Part shown: positions 11,701-22,775 of the stretch, one piece after another
How positions within the stretch are numbered: the first letter of the stretch is position 1
How the letters are laid out: the number at the start of each line of letters is the position of its first letter
Assembly (NCBI GenBank): GCA_038373865.1
Contig: JAXGGA010000471.1
Location: forward strand, 110,001-174,000
Direction of reading: 5' to 3'
DNA from: Uloborus plumipes
Lineage: Eukaryota; Arthropoda; Arachnida; Araneae; Uloboridae
DNA: 64,000 nucleotides
Notes under the pieces: model-generated
Seen by the model: only the letters and a program-made list of their open reading frames with translations
What the model was told of the DNA's origin: nothing
Databases searched by the model: none
Translations under genes and position numbers: made by a program

Positions 11701-14700
11701 AGCTCTTTAAAAGAGCTATCTAGAAAGATTTAATTTTTCTTTCTAAGTTCAAGGCCCACCTGTGATGACGTCATCAAAATGGCCGCTTTTACAGGTAAAT
11801 ATGTTTGTTTAACTCCCCCTAAAACTCCATCATAGATTCAATTATTGCAAAACTCAAATATATCATCTGAAAGCTCTTTAAAAGATCTATTTAGAAAGAT
11901 TTAATTTTTCTTTCTGAGGTCAAGGTCCCACCCGTAATGACGTCATCAAATGGCCTCAAATTGGTCATCACAGGTGGGCCCTTGACCTTAGAAAGAAAAA
12001 TTAAATCTTTCTAGATAGCTCTTTTAAAGAGCTTTTAGATGATATGTTTGAGTTTTGCAATATTTGAATCTATGATGGAGTTTTAGGGGGAGTTAAACAA
12101 AAGTATTTACCTGTAAAAGCGGCCATTTTGATGACGTCATTACAGGTGGGCCCTTGACCTCAGAAAGAAAAATTGAATATTTCTAAATAGCTCTTTTAAA
12201 GAGCTTTCAGATGATACATTTGAGTTTTGCAATATTTTAAACTATGATGGAGTTTTAAGCAATTAAACGAACGTATTACCTGTAAAAGCGGCCATCTTGA
12301 TGACGTCATCACGGGAGTTCATGACCTCTGATCAAGTGTCTCCCGGCGGTTTTTTGTTCTTATATATGTACCTACGCTCTGTACCAAATTTCATACTGGT
12401 ATCCGGAAGTGAAATATTTCGGCTGTTTTTGTCGCTAACTCCACAGACTATATGCAGTTCAGTTTTAGTCTACTTATTTTAAGAAAAGTATTAGCTTCTA
12501 GAAAAAATTCAAAAGAGAGCAACTATATTAGAATACTAGCAAAAATACCCGGCGTTGCCTGGGTCAGTAATAATGTTGAAAAGCAATTTATACTCACCTT
12601 TGTTTTGTCTTTTCATGAATTGAAAGAATTTGGCGATTTTTAAAATGTCGCCAAATTTGCGTAACTGTTTTGTACAACCTAGGATAATTTTACTCCCTTC
12701 CCCTCTTTATGAAAATACATTAAGTATTATTATGTCACTAATTTTTGTCACAGAGAAATAGTCATCAAATGTTGAGATACTATTACTGACCATAAAAAGA
12801 AGCAAAAAGTTTTTGTCCGAAATGATTTTGAAATTAATGGGAACATTTGACAATTATTTGTGCAAAAACGCAAATTAATGGTAATTCAAGTCTTGTTTAA
12901 GTGTTGTATTAATTTAGTGTGCGGATTACTTTACGCTTTGACGTAATTTTAAAAAGGTTTTTAATGGATACACACGAAATCGGCCAACAAAAGGAAAAAA
13001 CTGAACTTTTCAAATGTGGGAGTATTATATCGATGATTAAGATTTTGCCGCAGTCGATAAATATCAGACAATTATCGTTTTATTTTAGTTACGTCATGTA
13101 AGCAGTAAAGTATTATTACGTAGTCTTTGGCACAAAAACTGGTTCCAGTTGAAAAAATCACCGAGACTCTCAGTTATTAAAATCTTCTTGCAACAAATTT
13201 TGCAAAATTCCTATTCAATTGGATACTAAGTAACTGCACAATTGTAAGTACCCCGAGAAAGTCCCAAGTAGCATCAACTCATCGGATTTTGCTCGGCCGA
13301 TCATCGAACTCCTTGTAAACTCATCCCGTAACGCACGATGACATCGTTCCGATCAGTATCCAAGCACGGTTTTTGATGAGCTAATTTTCATCGGAAAGCG
13401 ATATCCTTCCGATCAACTTTCCCGATGAAAATAAGCCGAGCTATATTCCATCGGAAAACGATGTCCCTCCGATCAAGTTTCCCGATGAAATTCATCGGCA
13501 CGGGACTGTTCTGCTCGTAAATTGCTCCAAATCTCATCGTATTTCGAGCAAAACTCATCGGATTTTTCTGCTCGGATTCTGTTTGGCCGATGAGACATAT
13601 TGGATAATCTGCCGATGAGAATTTTATCGGGTTTCGATGAATGGCCGATCATCGGCCGATGAGATGATGCTGCTAGGAGTGCCCAATCAAAGAAAACAAA
13701 TTTAAGAAATGACGCTAAGTTGTATTTTAAGCTCCATCAAACTGAAAAACAATGAACCTGATCCATTTATTAGTTGCGAACTTCTTCAAGCGATTACGTT
13801 ACCGATACTCTAAAACACATTTTTACAAAAATAATTGATGCAGTGAACAATCTATTTATAAAGAAATACAATTTATTCTACAAAATAATATTTGCCCGTT
13901 TCAAAGCACTATAAAAAACACCTTGCTTAAGGATAAATATTCTACTTACAACTAAGACTACAAAATGTTTTAAAATACAAATCATGGTAAAAGCAGGTTA
14001 GAAAGCGGACGTGCGAGCGTTTCCAATGTCTATGTGAAAGCCTGGATGTTATTAATGAAGCTGAAAAAAAATTACTTTTTGATTTGACTTCAGAAAAGCC
14101 TTGAAAATTTAATGCGAAAAGTGGAAATGATACACGCAATTCTAGCTATCGACAGGGAGTTGAGATGATGAACTAAATACTGAATTAGTTTGTTGGAAGC
14201 CTTCGCGGATTTATGCGAAAAATGTACCTTAAATTGGAATGAAAAAAGCGCTACCAATCAAACTTTTTCGAATATCGTTATAAATTATAGCCTATGTGTT
14301 ATTCTGATGTATAAGCTACATTATGGTAAAAGTTTCATTAAAATCCATTCAGTAGTTTTTGCGTGAAAGGGGAACAAACATACATCCATCCATACATCCA
14401 TCCATACATCCATCCATACAAACTTTCGCATATATAATAGTAGTAAGATGAGTTTCAAATTATGATTCCAGGCTTGTAATGCTTAATATTCATATTATAT
14501 AGTCTTGACCAAAGAAGAGACTAAGAGAGGACATGATTTGGTTATTTAAAAAATGTTCATGGGCTAAATATCTGATAGCAAAACTAGGGTTTGTTGTTTT
14601 ATGCTTTTCAAATCTTAGGTTAATCTTGAAATTAGGAAAAATTTACAACTTTAAAAGGGGGATTGTAGGCGTTTGGAACAGTTTACTGGGAATGACTGTT

Positions 14701-17070
14701 GCTTTGAATGGGGGGGAACAGAACCCCTTCCTTCTCGCGCCCGTGAAAATGACGGGGTGAAGTTTCGTCCTCTATTTCTTGCGCCCGTGATATTTCCGGG
14801 CTGAAGTGTTCAAAAATAATGCGCGAAAAATAATAAAACAATCTATTTCTTATGCCCGGAATCATGTTTTATTTCTCAATATGTACACCAGATGGCTGCC
14901 CTAGTCTATTTCCAACGTTTTTAGAGAAAAATATTATTAGAGTTGTATTTTCGAGTTTTATTTTAGAGTTTTATATAATTTTCTTGAATAAAAAAATAGG
15001 CACTTTTATGACCATTTTCTTCAAAATTATGCGAGCTTTAAGGGGTTAAAAAGGTTCGTAATCTTTCTCGGGGATTGATAAATTCATAAGATCCGCCTAG
15101 CTGGGTCCTGAGCCTGTTGCTAGGTTGTCACTATGTATTTAGCATAAGGATACCATTTTTGACATTATTTCTTGACAAATACCACTGTCTTCTAATGTGT
15201 GGCAATTAAGCACAGTCAAGCAGATGCTTTATCATTAATGTGTCAAAATGACAAGTAAATTAATGTCTTACTACTTGTTATGTTTTTGTTATCATAATTT
15301 AAAATTATTATCTCTAATTATAAAATTAAACTTTTATTAAGTCAGATTACCAGGTGCTGCATTAACGAAGCTCTACTGTACTTCACTCTATTTTATTTTA
15401 ATGATTTGCTTTTATTGAAGGATATCGCTCTGTTTACAAGGATCTTGAAGCTCAAGTAGTTATTGTTACAGAAAATAAAGATTTGCAAAGACATCTTCAT
15501 GAGGTATATAATAAAGATTTTTTCCCTTAAACATCCTATGGGCCATTCCAGAAAACGCAGCCATTTGGCCCCATACACGACGCTCATATAATTCATTAAA
15601 AAGTAGCAATTTTGAAAGGTAATAAACAAAGTTTTCTGCCCAAGAAATCCCGCACCGACCAACATATCGTTCATTACCTTTCAAAATCACTATTTTTTAA
15701 TGAAATATATGAGTGTCACAAGTGAGACAAGATGGCGGCGTTATCGTGGAACGGCCCCTGTATGCTTTTTAAGGCAAGATTTTGCATCATGAGAAAATTT
15801 CAATCAAATAATTCTAAAATATTTAATATTTTTATTTTTAAAATAGGCAGTTTATCATTTATGAAAAGTAAGAAGAGTAAACATAACGCTATTTAAATAA
15901 ATATTTAAGTTTCATATTTAGTAGCAAATTCACATTTCTTCTCATCCTAAGACTTGAAAATTATCAGCATAATTGATACTGAAAACAAGCAAAAGTTGTA
16001 ATTTATTGTGAAGTTGGGTGACTAGGAGGTAGAAATACCTCAACAAAATTACATATTTTAAATGAGCTAGTTCTACACCAAAATAAATTGCTAATTATAA
16101 GAAAAGTGAAGTCTAAGTGGTAAACTAATAATAAAACTAGTAAGTATGTTAAAGAGCAAATTAATATAGTAATATTAATTGGTGCATAAAAGAAAAAGTT
16201 ATGTGACATTTGCTTACATTTTGAGATGGTTATGTAGATCTTGCTATCTACTGAAATTGTAACGTTAAATATTACATGTCCATAAAATCCCACTATCTGT
16301 TTATGCACACCTCTGTTTACGACTTAAACAGTACAATATTAGGCAACCCTGTTCCACCTGTGAAGAAGTGTGATTTTCAAGTCTTGGAGAGTAAAAACAG
16401 GCCTTAATCTTGCAGCAAAATGTCATCTAAGCTTAGCTCAACCATGTTGCATTGGATTGAGATTGGAAGAACACACTGGCCTCTCCATATGTTGTATTGT
16501 TTGAGCTTCAAGAAAGTTCTCTACAAGCAAGCCTGTCATTTTAATTTTACCGGGTGGGGGTGGGGGGGGGGGGGGCAAAGTGCAAACACATTGCAATTTC
16601 ATCAGAAAGCATCAAAAACCACGCCCACTTATAATTAAGTACATTGATTTCTCAAAGTCGAGCCCCCCCCCCCCCCCCCCAATCCTCAATTTAATCCTCT
16701 GACCCTTTAAATGACGGGTCTGTCTACAAGACAAGCTGTTTGAATTCTGGATTTTAGCATTATAATTCCATAACAGAAAAGAGTCCAATTGCTGCAGCAT
16801 ATGATAGGGCATGAAACCTGAGAATCTTGCTACATAGCGGATTAGGAGTTTACTGTATATATGCAACTTCTGTTCACACAATTATATTTATGATAAAACT
16901 GTCTTTAGATATTGCATATAATTTTTGTAACTTTTTTTTCTGTTTTTCAGGAACAGCAAACATTTTATGACAGAACAAATATAGTCAATGAAAAATTATT
17001 TGATCGACCAGATCGTAAAGTTTCATTATGGGTCAAATTAGTGACTTTTTTCATTAGAGATTTCTTCTGA
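8441..17070 (+). CDS. PGS1: PGS1, phosphatidylglycerophosphate synthase, 3' four exons (partial)
   Basis: The four exons 8441-8757, 9492-9717, 15421-15503 and 16951-17070 splice in phase into about 248 codons ending in TGA. The translation follows the C-terminal half of animal PGS1: a LASGYFNLT segment, then VNGFYGASG, a WTFHVKGLWYY segment with the second HxK motif of the phospholipase-D fold, FIGSPNFGYRS, and a C-terminal KLVTFFIRDFF. PGS1 makes phosphatidylglycerophosphate from CDP-diacylglycerol and glycerol-3-phosphate, the committed step to cardiolipin, at the mitochondrial inner membrane. Animal proteins are around 550 residues, so the N-terminal half with the first HKD motif is missing from what I can see; it should lie upstream, where 1-4272 is abnormal. 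The 5.7-kb third intron is mostly transposons. Family assignment is strong; the missing 5' end makes this partial. Confidence 0.9.
8758..9491 (+). other. PGS1 intron, 734 bp
   Basis: Bounded by GTGAG and a T-rich tract with AG. No internal gene or clear repeat was recognised. Confidence 0.8.
9492..9717 (+). CDS. PGS1: PGS1 internal exon B (second HKD region)
   Basis: The acceptor AG is at 9490-9491 after a T-rich tract, and the donor is G|GTGAG at 9718. It starts in phase 0 with VNGFYGASGVSGAIP and carries the HxK signature in TFHVKGLWYY, the second catalytic motif of the family. It ends one base into the glycine codon of SPNFG. Confidence 0.92.
10606..12450. mobile_element. Fold-back element with internal 171-bp tandem array
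   Basis: The two ends are inverted copies: TAGTCCGTGGAGTTAG at 10606 and CTAACTCCACAGACTA ending at 12450, followed inward by inverted CACTTCCGGATACCAG and CGGGAGACACTTGATC blocks. A TAT triplet flanks both sides and could be a 3-bp target duplication. The inside is almost wholly a tandem array (10735-11955) plus two inverted units (about 11963-12330), so the whole element can fold on itself. No open frame is present, so it is non-autonomous. It sits in the PGS1 intron between exons B and C. Confidence 0.8.
10735..11955 (+). repeat. 171-bp tandem repeat, about seven units, each with a TGACGTCA palindrome
   Basis: TGACGTCA starts at 10739, 10909, 11081, 11253, 11425, 11766 and 11938, with a degenerate TAACGTCA at 11595; spacings are 170-172 bp. 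Inverted units after 11955 carry it again at 12132 and 12301. Each unit also has ATGGCCGCTTTTACAGG, AACTCCATCATAGATT and GCTCTTTAAAAGAGC. TGACGTCA is the full palindromic CRE recognised by CREB/ATF proteins in animals; whether these copies are bound is not known. Confidence 0.9.
12536..14448 (-). mobile_element. Non-autonomous Helitron, minus strand
   Basis: Read on the minus strand it begins with TC at 14448 (TCTTACTACTATTATATATG), preceded by A, and ends with CTAG at 12536, followed by T, the A/T target expected for Helitrons. A short GC-rich hairpin (around GGCAACGCC) sits just upstream of the CTAG. A CATCCATA microsatellite lies close to the 5' end. No Rep/helicase frame is visible. A separate hairpin-rich MITE (13263-13682) is nested inside. 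Confidence 0.6.
13263..13682. mobile_element. MITE made of inverted CGATGA/TCATCG motifs
   Basis: The left end CCCAAGTAGCATCA with CTCATCGG has an imperfect inverted counterpart (CCGATGAG, TGATGCTGCT) near 13655-13675. The interior is packed with CCGATCA, CATCGGAAA and CCCGATGAAA in both orientations, so it can fold extensively. The terminal motif resembles that of the 29501-32520 element. Confidence 0.6.
14460..15145 (+). pseudogene. Split 3' fragment of a LINE reverse transcriptase
   Basis: 14460-14690 aligns by eye with the 3' part of the LINE at 35520-37492 (shared ATTCCAG, AATGCTTAATAT, TATAGTCTTGA, GGACATGATT and TGGAACAGTTTAC), and 15045-15145 aligns with its 3' UTR (TGGGTCCTGAGCCTG). 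The roughly 350 bp between looks like a later insertion containing repeated GCGCCCGTGA motifs. It is heavily mutated and has no usable frame. Confidence 0.6.
15421..15503 (+). CDS. PGS1: PGS1 internal exon C
   Basis: The acceptor is TTATTGAAG|GA and the donor GAG|GTATAT. Two bases complete the glycine codon left by the previous exon, then YRSVYKDLEAQVVIVTEN follows, matching the conserved YRS..RDLEAQ region of PGS1. It is too short to stand out as an open frame. A small hairpin MITE begins about 36 bp after the donor. Confidence 0.9.
15540..15759. mobile_element. Small hairpin MITE next to PGS1 exon C
   Basis: The ends GGGCCATTCCA and TGGAACGGCCCC are inverted copies. The middle also folds: TTTTGAAAGGTAAT near 15610 and ATTACCTTTCAAAATC near 15673. 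It is about 220 bp and non-coding, and starts 36 bp after the exon C donor site. Confidence 0.65.
15760..16950 (+). other. Rest of PGS1 last intron
   Basis: AT-rich intron with a G-run at about 16553-16575 and a C-run at about 16664-16680, probably the arms of another small inverted-repeat element. No gene was seen. It ends in a clear polypyrimidine tract and CAG at 16950. Confidence 0.5.
16951..17070 (+). CDS. PGS1: PGS1 terminal coding exon
   Basis: The acceptor is TGTTTTTCAG|GA. Thirty-nine codons then TGA, including VSLWVKLVTFFIRDFF, the conserved PGS1 C-terminus. Phase agrees with exon C. Confidence 0.92.
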   Translation, partial: EQQTFYDRTNIVNEKLFDRPDRKVSLWVKLVTFFIRDFF

Positions 17071-17210
17071 TGTTTCTTTTCTAATTCATTAAGTATATGT
17101 TTAAAACCTGTTTCACATGTTATTATCTAGTCATTCATTGTATAGAAATTTCATTTCATTATGTTTCTACGTTTGTTTTTAATAAAACAATATTCTATAA
17201 ACACTTCATT
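17071..17210 (+). promoter_or_regulatory. PGS1 3' UTR with polyadenylation signal
   Basis: AATAAA at 17181-17186 lies 111 bp after the PGS1 stop codon and is followed by GT/T-rich sequence. This is a plausible cleavage/polyadenylation signal on the gene strand. Confidence 0.65.
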
Positions 17211-17914
17211 TAGTGCTTTTATTTTCTTAAGATTATAACGTTTCTTATAACCCCCTTGGTGTTGAAAAAATTACCTTTGTAAATTAAGACTATATTTGAA
17301 TAGGTTAATAGGTATTAATTATGGATGCAATAAACGGAGAAAAGGATGAAAGACACAAGAACTGAGGCGTTCGTGACTGCCATCAAAGGGTTCAAGTGGG
17401 TATTTTTGAATGATCTGAACTTATCAATGTTTTATGCAAATTTCATTTCTGTTTTATTTTATACAAGAGCTTGAGCAGTTTTATTCTGCATTTTACTTTT
17501 AAAATTCAATAGAAAATTAATAAGTATTGCAGCTGTTTGCAAAAAGAATTTTTATTTAAAAAATGGAAGTACCTTCAGCATAAATCTGTTATTATTAAAT
17601 GCCTTTTTATTATTGAATACTATGAACTACATTGATATAATTTACGTAATTAATTTTTTGGATATGAAATTTTAAATTCACAATTACCTGCAAAATTTCA
17701 AATGAACGTTAGGGCAGTTTCAACAGTTGTGAAAACACAACTAGGGGAATTGTGCTCCCACAATTCAAAACAGAGTTATTATTTCATTTCTTGTGTCTGA
17801 ATTTCTAAGAAAGTTTAAGCCTTCATCAACAGATCTATGCCTAATTTCTGTCTTTTATTTTTGAAAAGAAAGCTGTTTTCATTTTACACCCCTGAGTCAA
17901 TTTCGGGTAGTTTA

Positions 17915-18200
17915 TTTGGTCCATCCACATGTGCATACATACTTATAAATGTGGAAACGGACAACCAAAATATCAATTTTGACCATCCTGGTATAACTTA
18001 TCACATATCTTCTTGTGTTGTCTGAATGCGCATACGTATTTTGCGTAATCAAAAATTTGTATTGCATATAAAGTTGAAATTTCATACATCGAGTCTAGTT
18101 GTGCACTTATTTTTGTGGTTGCATTCCAATATTCCAAAAGGGGTCTTTACTCAAGTTTGGGTCGATTGATGGTAATTTCAATGCAGACGGAAGTAAAATC
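17915..18200 (+). repeat. Second copy of the 6565-7235 repeat family
   Basis: 18085-18195 matches the reverse complement of 6815-6930, sharing CTAGTTGTGCAC, GTGGTTGCATTC and TTTCAATGCAGAC. It is a degraded non-coding copy. Confidence 0.55.
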
Positions 18201-19935
18201 ATAAATTGGAAAAAACATTTGAAAGTCTTAAAGAGAAAATAGAAGGAGAGTACATGAAATCATGGCCCCTATTACTTAAGTAAACCCATGAATTTTCATA
18301 TTCGATCATCATAAATTTTAGAAAATTAGATTAGATTAAAAATGCCGCAATTCCTGTATTTTCGACAATAAAAATACTGGAAATACCGAATGATGTACTG
18401 GAATAAATAATACAATACAATACTACAATAAAAATACTGGAAATTATATAAATATTAAAAATCTTCGAAATACTTCTAGAAAAGGGTGGTTATTTCCTGC
18501 TTAATGTGGTGAGTTGGATAAATCATGAAATAAAATTTAATTCAGTCGCTAAAAAAGCAGTATCTGCTAGTGAGTGAGGTACGTAAAAGTCAGGTTGAAT
18601 ATCCTTGTTATTTACTTTAATGGCAAAGTACTAAAAGTAAATATCAGTTATATGTAAATTGATCTGAATAATCCATAAAGAGAAAGTGTTACAAATTGAC
18701 TTTCTTTTCTACTATTAAAATCAGTGCGTGGCTGTCTCTTTTTCTGTTTTTCTGAAGCATCATGTCCCTAAGAATCACTTGAGTTGAATGAAGTACCAAT
18801 TAATTCGAAATTTTACAAGGAAGTCATTCTGTTAAATCTCATGATTATGCTACTTTAAGTAGTGGAGATATAAAACATTGATTCTCAAGGATATTTTTTC
18901 CATGATGGCACAAGACGGTCGGCAACTAATCCCCCCTCCCCCCCAAGTTTGGTCTTCTTTCCAAATGCCTTTTCTTGCCTCTATAGAATTGAGATTTATA
19001 TAATTTCACCCCCTTTTTATGCTTGAAGCAGAAACGATTCAATCTTATGGCTCGAGTAAATTATTGAATTAGAGACACAAGGTGAACTGGAAAAGGGCTG
19101 GTTCTAGGAATGTGTTTGAGCTGAAAATTAATGTACCGCTCTTGATTAATGCATGTATCACTGCAAACAGCAAAAAGGGAAACACAATTTGCCTATCCGT
19201 GTGCATGTTAAAATCCCTTTCTCCTTCGAGCTGTCAATGTCTGCCATGTCAATTTTGGTATCGTTGGACACAGAACATTCTGAAAAAGATGTTCCGCGCT
19301 GTCTCACCCTCTAAACCTTACTGGGCCTTAGATATGAACTGATGAAAATACCATTACATCGAACCATTAAAAATTGTTTTATGCATGAGAATAAGGAAGG
19401 TAATGATTTGCACTCAAATTTTGTAACACAAATATGTTAACGTGTCATTACAAGTAAATATTATTAAAAAAACATGTTAAATAAATAAATCTACTGTTGC
19501 ACAAGGTCCATTAAAAAGTGAACCGTGCTTCAAGCATAAGGTGGATGTAGAATAAATTCCAAAATATTTCATAGAAACTATTAACATTTTTAGGACATAG
19601 TATTATTAAGCTATATTAACACTTTAAACTGGCTGAATTGTCCCAAACAACTGCCCCAGCCCATGCACTCATTTGTGACCCTCCTTAGTATAAATTACAC
19701 GCTCCAGGCTCCTGTATCTATCACAACGTAATGTTTCACCAGTTGTGTGGGGCACTGAAGACAGCTCTGATTTTTTTTATCCCAACCAGGAGTTGAACTA
19801 CTCCTGATCCAAACTCTCCTAAAATATTGATTTGGAATGGACAATTTTAGAACTTGGTGAGCATGAGTATATTTAATGTACCCCAATCACCATTGATGAA
19901 TACGGAGGATGTTCGACTGGTTGGTATCGAATTTC
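18201..19935. other. No gene seen
   Basis: AT-rich intergenic sequence with no convincing frame, exon, RNA gene or repeat structure, apart from a short C-rich run near 18930. Confidence 0.45.
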
Positions 19936-21311
19936 CCAGACAGCACGAAACGTCCGCTGGACGTCCATTTTAAGTCCTGAACATCCAAATCTGGTCCGAT
20001 GTCAAAATCGATGAACTTTTGCGATCCTTAGACGCGTCTCGCTATTTTCAAGTGAAAATTTTATTTGTGATGAAATTTACTAAAAAAGACAGTGAACTAT
20101 CATGCAGAAAATTTATACAAAGCATAAAAATAATATTCAAACTAACGAAACATAAAAAATGTGCTAAAAATTCTTTGAAATAATACATTTTTTTTTAAAG
20201 GTTACAACTAAATATGAAATAGGAAGCTCAAATTAGCTCTACAGCAGACTTTAAAAACTAAACAAATACAAAACAAGCTTCTGTTTGTCCGTAATATTTT
20301 TTTCAAATTACAGTAGAGCCAGCTTAATAGAATAGCCATTTTTCCACGGAAAAACATTCTACTAAGCGGGATCCGAGATCAAAATAACACTGTGCGGCAA
20401 AAAAAAAAAACCTTGAAAATGCTTCTGGCATTTTGAAGGCTGATTCTTATGTAAAATGACCCCCTGAATCCGAATATGACCCCCGTTTTCCCCCATCACG
20501 TACCACTTTTTTTTAAAACGCCCCCCCCCCTTTTTTTTTTCATTTTTCCTTAGTTTCAGAGCTATTATATTTTTTTGGAGGGGAAAGGAGCCTTATATTC
20601 ACTCCTAAATTTTTTTGGAGGTCAAGAGAGACTCAACGTTTAAAGTCATGAGCACCGAGAATAAATCGGGGAGCTTTGGGGGGCGTAGCCCCCCAAGATA
20701 TTTGAAAAATCATCAAAAACGATTTTTTTATTCTAGTTTCTTTAAAAAGACCTTTAAAACATTTTTTTCGGTGCAGAACCAGAGTATAGGATCCGCTCCT
20801 ATGGCTCCTGGGTCAGAAAAAATTTTCACGCTGTAAAATTTCTTTTTAAAAATAAAATAATGCTCTAAAAATCGCACTTTGCACTCAAGTTTTAAAGCAG
20901 GTTTTCAGCCAAAAAAAAAAAAATTGTGACTGATTCTTATGTCAAATGGCCCCCTATTCCCAAATATGACCTCAGTTTCCCCCCTCCACACCTTCTTTCC
21001 AGAGAGCCGAACCCCCGCCCAATTCAGAGTCATTTTACTAATTCGGAGGCGAAAAGAACATTACGTAACCCGTTAACATAATTCTAAAAGGCAACAGAGG
21101 TTCAAAGTTCAAAATCATGTAATGTGTACCAAAAATATAAACTAGGGCGGTATACCCCCTCCCCCCAAAAAAAAATCCTCTTTTCCTGTTTTTCTAAGAG
21201 ACGTTTTAAACCTTTTTTTTTTTTTTTTTTTTTTTTTTGTGAAAAAATCAGAGTATTCGATTTTCTCTTTGATTAATGTGTTCGAAATTATTTCGCTTTG
21301 TAGAAAACAAA

Positions 21312-22775
21312 TCTATATATATAAAGATGACGGTGTTTGTTTGTTTGTTTGTTCGTTTGTAACCGCTGGCCAGAAGCCCCCACAGCACCTACGGACCTGA
21401 AACTTGACTCAAAAATTCGAACGTACCCCGCCCTCGTGCACCTCGAAGCCCAAATTTTTAATTTCGAATTAGTTATTTTTAAATTAATTAATTAGTCTCA
21501 TTTTTGGTGTATCCGCCATAATTGAGGGGGGAAAACCTTCCCCCACCCCAAAACATTATATATCGTTGGAAAGGGTTTTTTTTTCTGAAAAAGAAAAGTT
21601 TTAGCACGTTTCTGTCCGTTAATTAGGACAGGAGATATTAATTAATCAAATTTAGTCAATTTTCAAGGCCTAACTCTACGCAGAACTGAAACACTAGAGC
21701 CATTTTCCTGATCAGCTGCTCTTTTGTCCCTGAAGTTACTTTGTGGTTTAAATTTGCGTATAGATTTAAGCCTTGAAAATTTATTCAATTTGATTAATTA
21801 ATATCTCCTGTTACTTACTTAACTTTCTGTCTCTTATATTTATTTGGCGAATTGATTTAAACTTTAACATGACTTTAAGTGGAATTTAAAAGGTTGTGGA
21901 GCGCATTTGAACTAAAGGATATAATATTTTTTCTTCAGAGGAGGTTAAAGTGAATTTAAATTTATTAAGTTGACTTCCTCAAAATTCGGGGTTCCCGAAA
22001 ATGTCACAATGGAACTATCATTGTTAAAAATTTAGGGATGTCTATTCAGTTCCTCTTCGCATTTGGCGTCGTAAAGTTTGGCGACAATCAGGAAATTTAC
22101 CAAACCTCCCAGCCAGTGAAACACTACTTTCTCCAACTCAAAGAAAAATAAAACGGTCTGGGAAGGAACAGTAGTTGTTTGCAGTTTAAAGCGTATTTTA
22201 TTGCATGTTTAAAACATGTATTTAATGCCGCCATCACTAAATTTTTAATAATAATAGTTCCATTCTGACATTTTCTGTAACACCGCTGTTCAGTTAACCG
22301 GGAAATTTTCCAAACTTCCCGGCCAGTGAAATCTTGATTATTTGAGGGTCACTGTTAGATTGTAATCACTTCAAAGAGATGGTACGAAAGACATTATATT
22401 TCTTTCCTTTTAATGTTCACATTAAAATCATGGAAGAATGGTTGTGGCTGATCTACCTGATACAATCGGTTCCCTATGTTAATAAATTTAGATTTGGAGA
22501 CCAATTTTACATTGAAATTACGGTTAAATCGGTGAATTATATTAAATTTCAAGGGCAATATTGCTGTGGTCGTTGAGACTTTTCGAAAATCTTGGCTCTA
22601 CAGTTGTGTCAAAAGTTCCATTGAAACGTAAAAATTTCGCTAAAAATAAATAAGTTAGTTACACACACACACACACACACACGAAAACAAGAAAAGTCTT
22701 TAGAGTGAGTTAAACTTTATTTAGTTAACTTCCTTTACATTTATTGCACGGGCATCGCCGTGCGGGTACTGCTAG
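21312..22775 (+). mobile_element. Non-autonomous Helitron, plus strand
   Basis: The 5' end is TCTATATATATAAAGATG preceded by A at 21311. The 3' end is CTAG at 22772-22775 followed by T. An 18-nt hairpin (GCACGG stem at 22746, CCGTGC at 22758-22763) lies eight bases before the CTAG. These are the three structural hallmarks of Helitrons: 5' TC, 3' hairpin plus CTRR, and insertion between A and T. A GTTT-rich stretch follows the 5' end. It has no Rep or helicase frame. Confidence 0.75.
22662..22682. repeat. AC dinucleotide microsatellite
   Basis: About ten AC units inside the Helitron. Confidence 0.9.

Noticed and set aside
10735..11955. CRISPR-like array
   Set aside because: The whole 171-bp unit repeats, with no unique spacers between short repeats, and the context is a eukaryotic intron.
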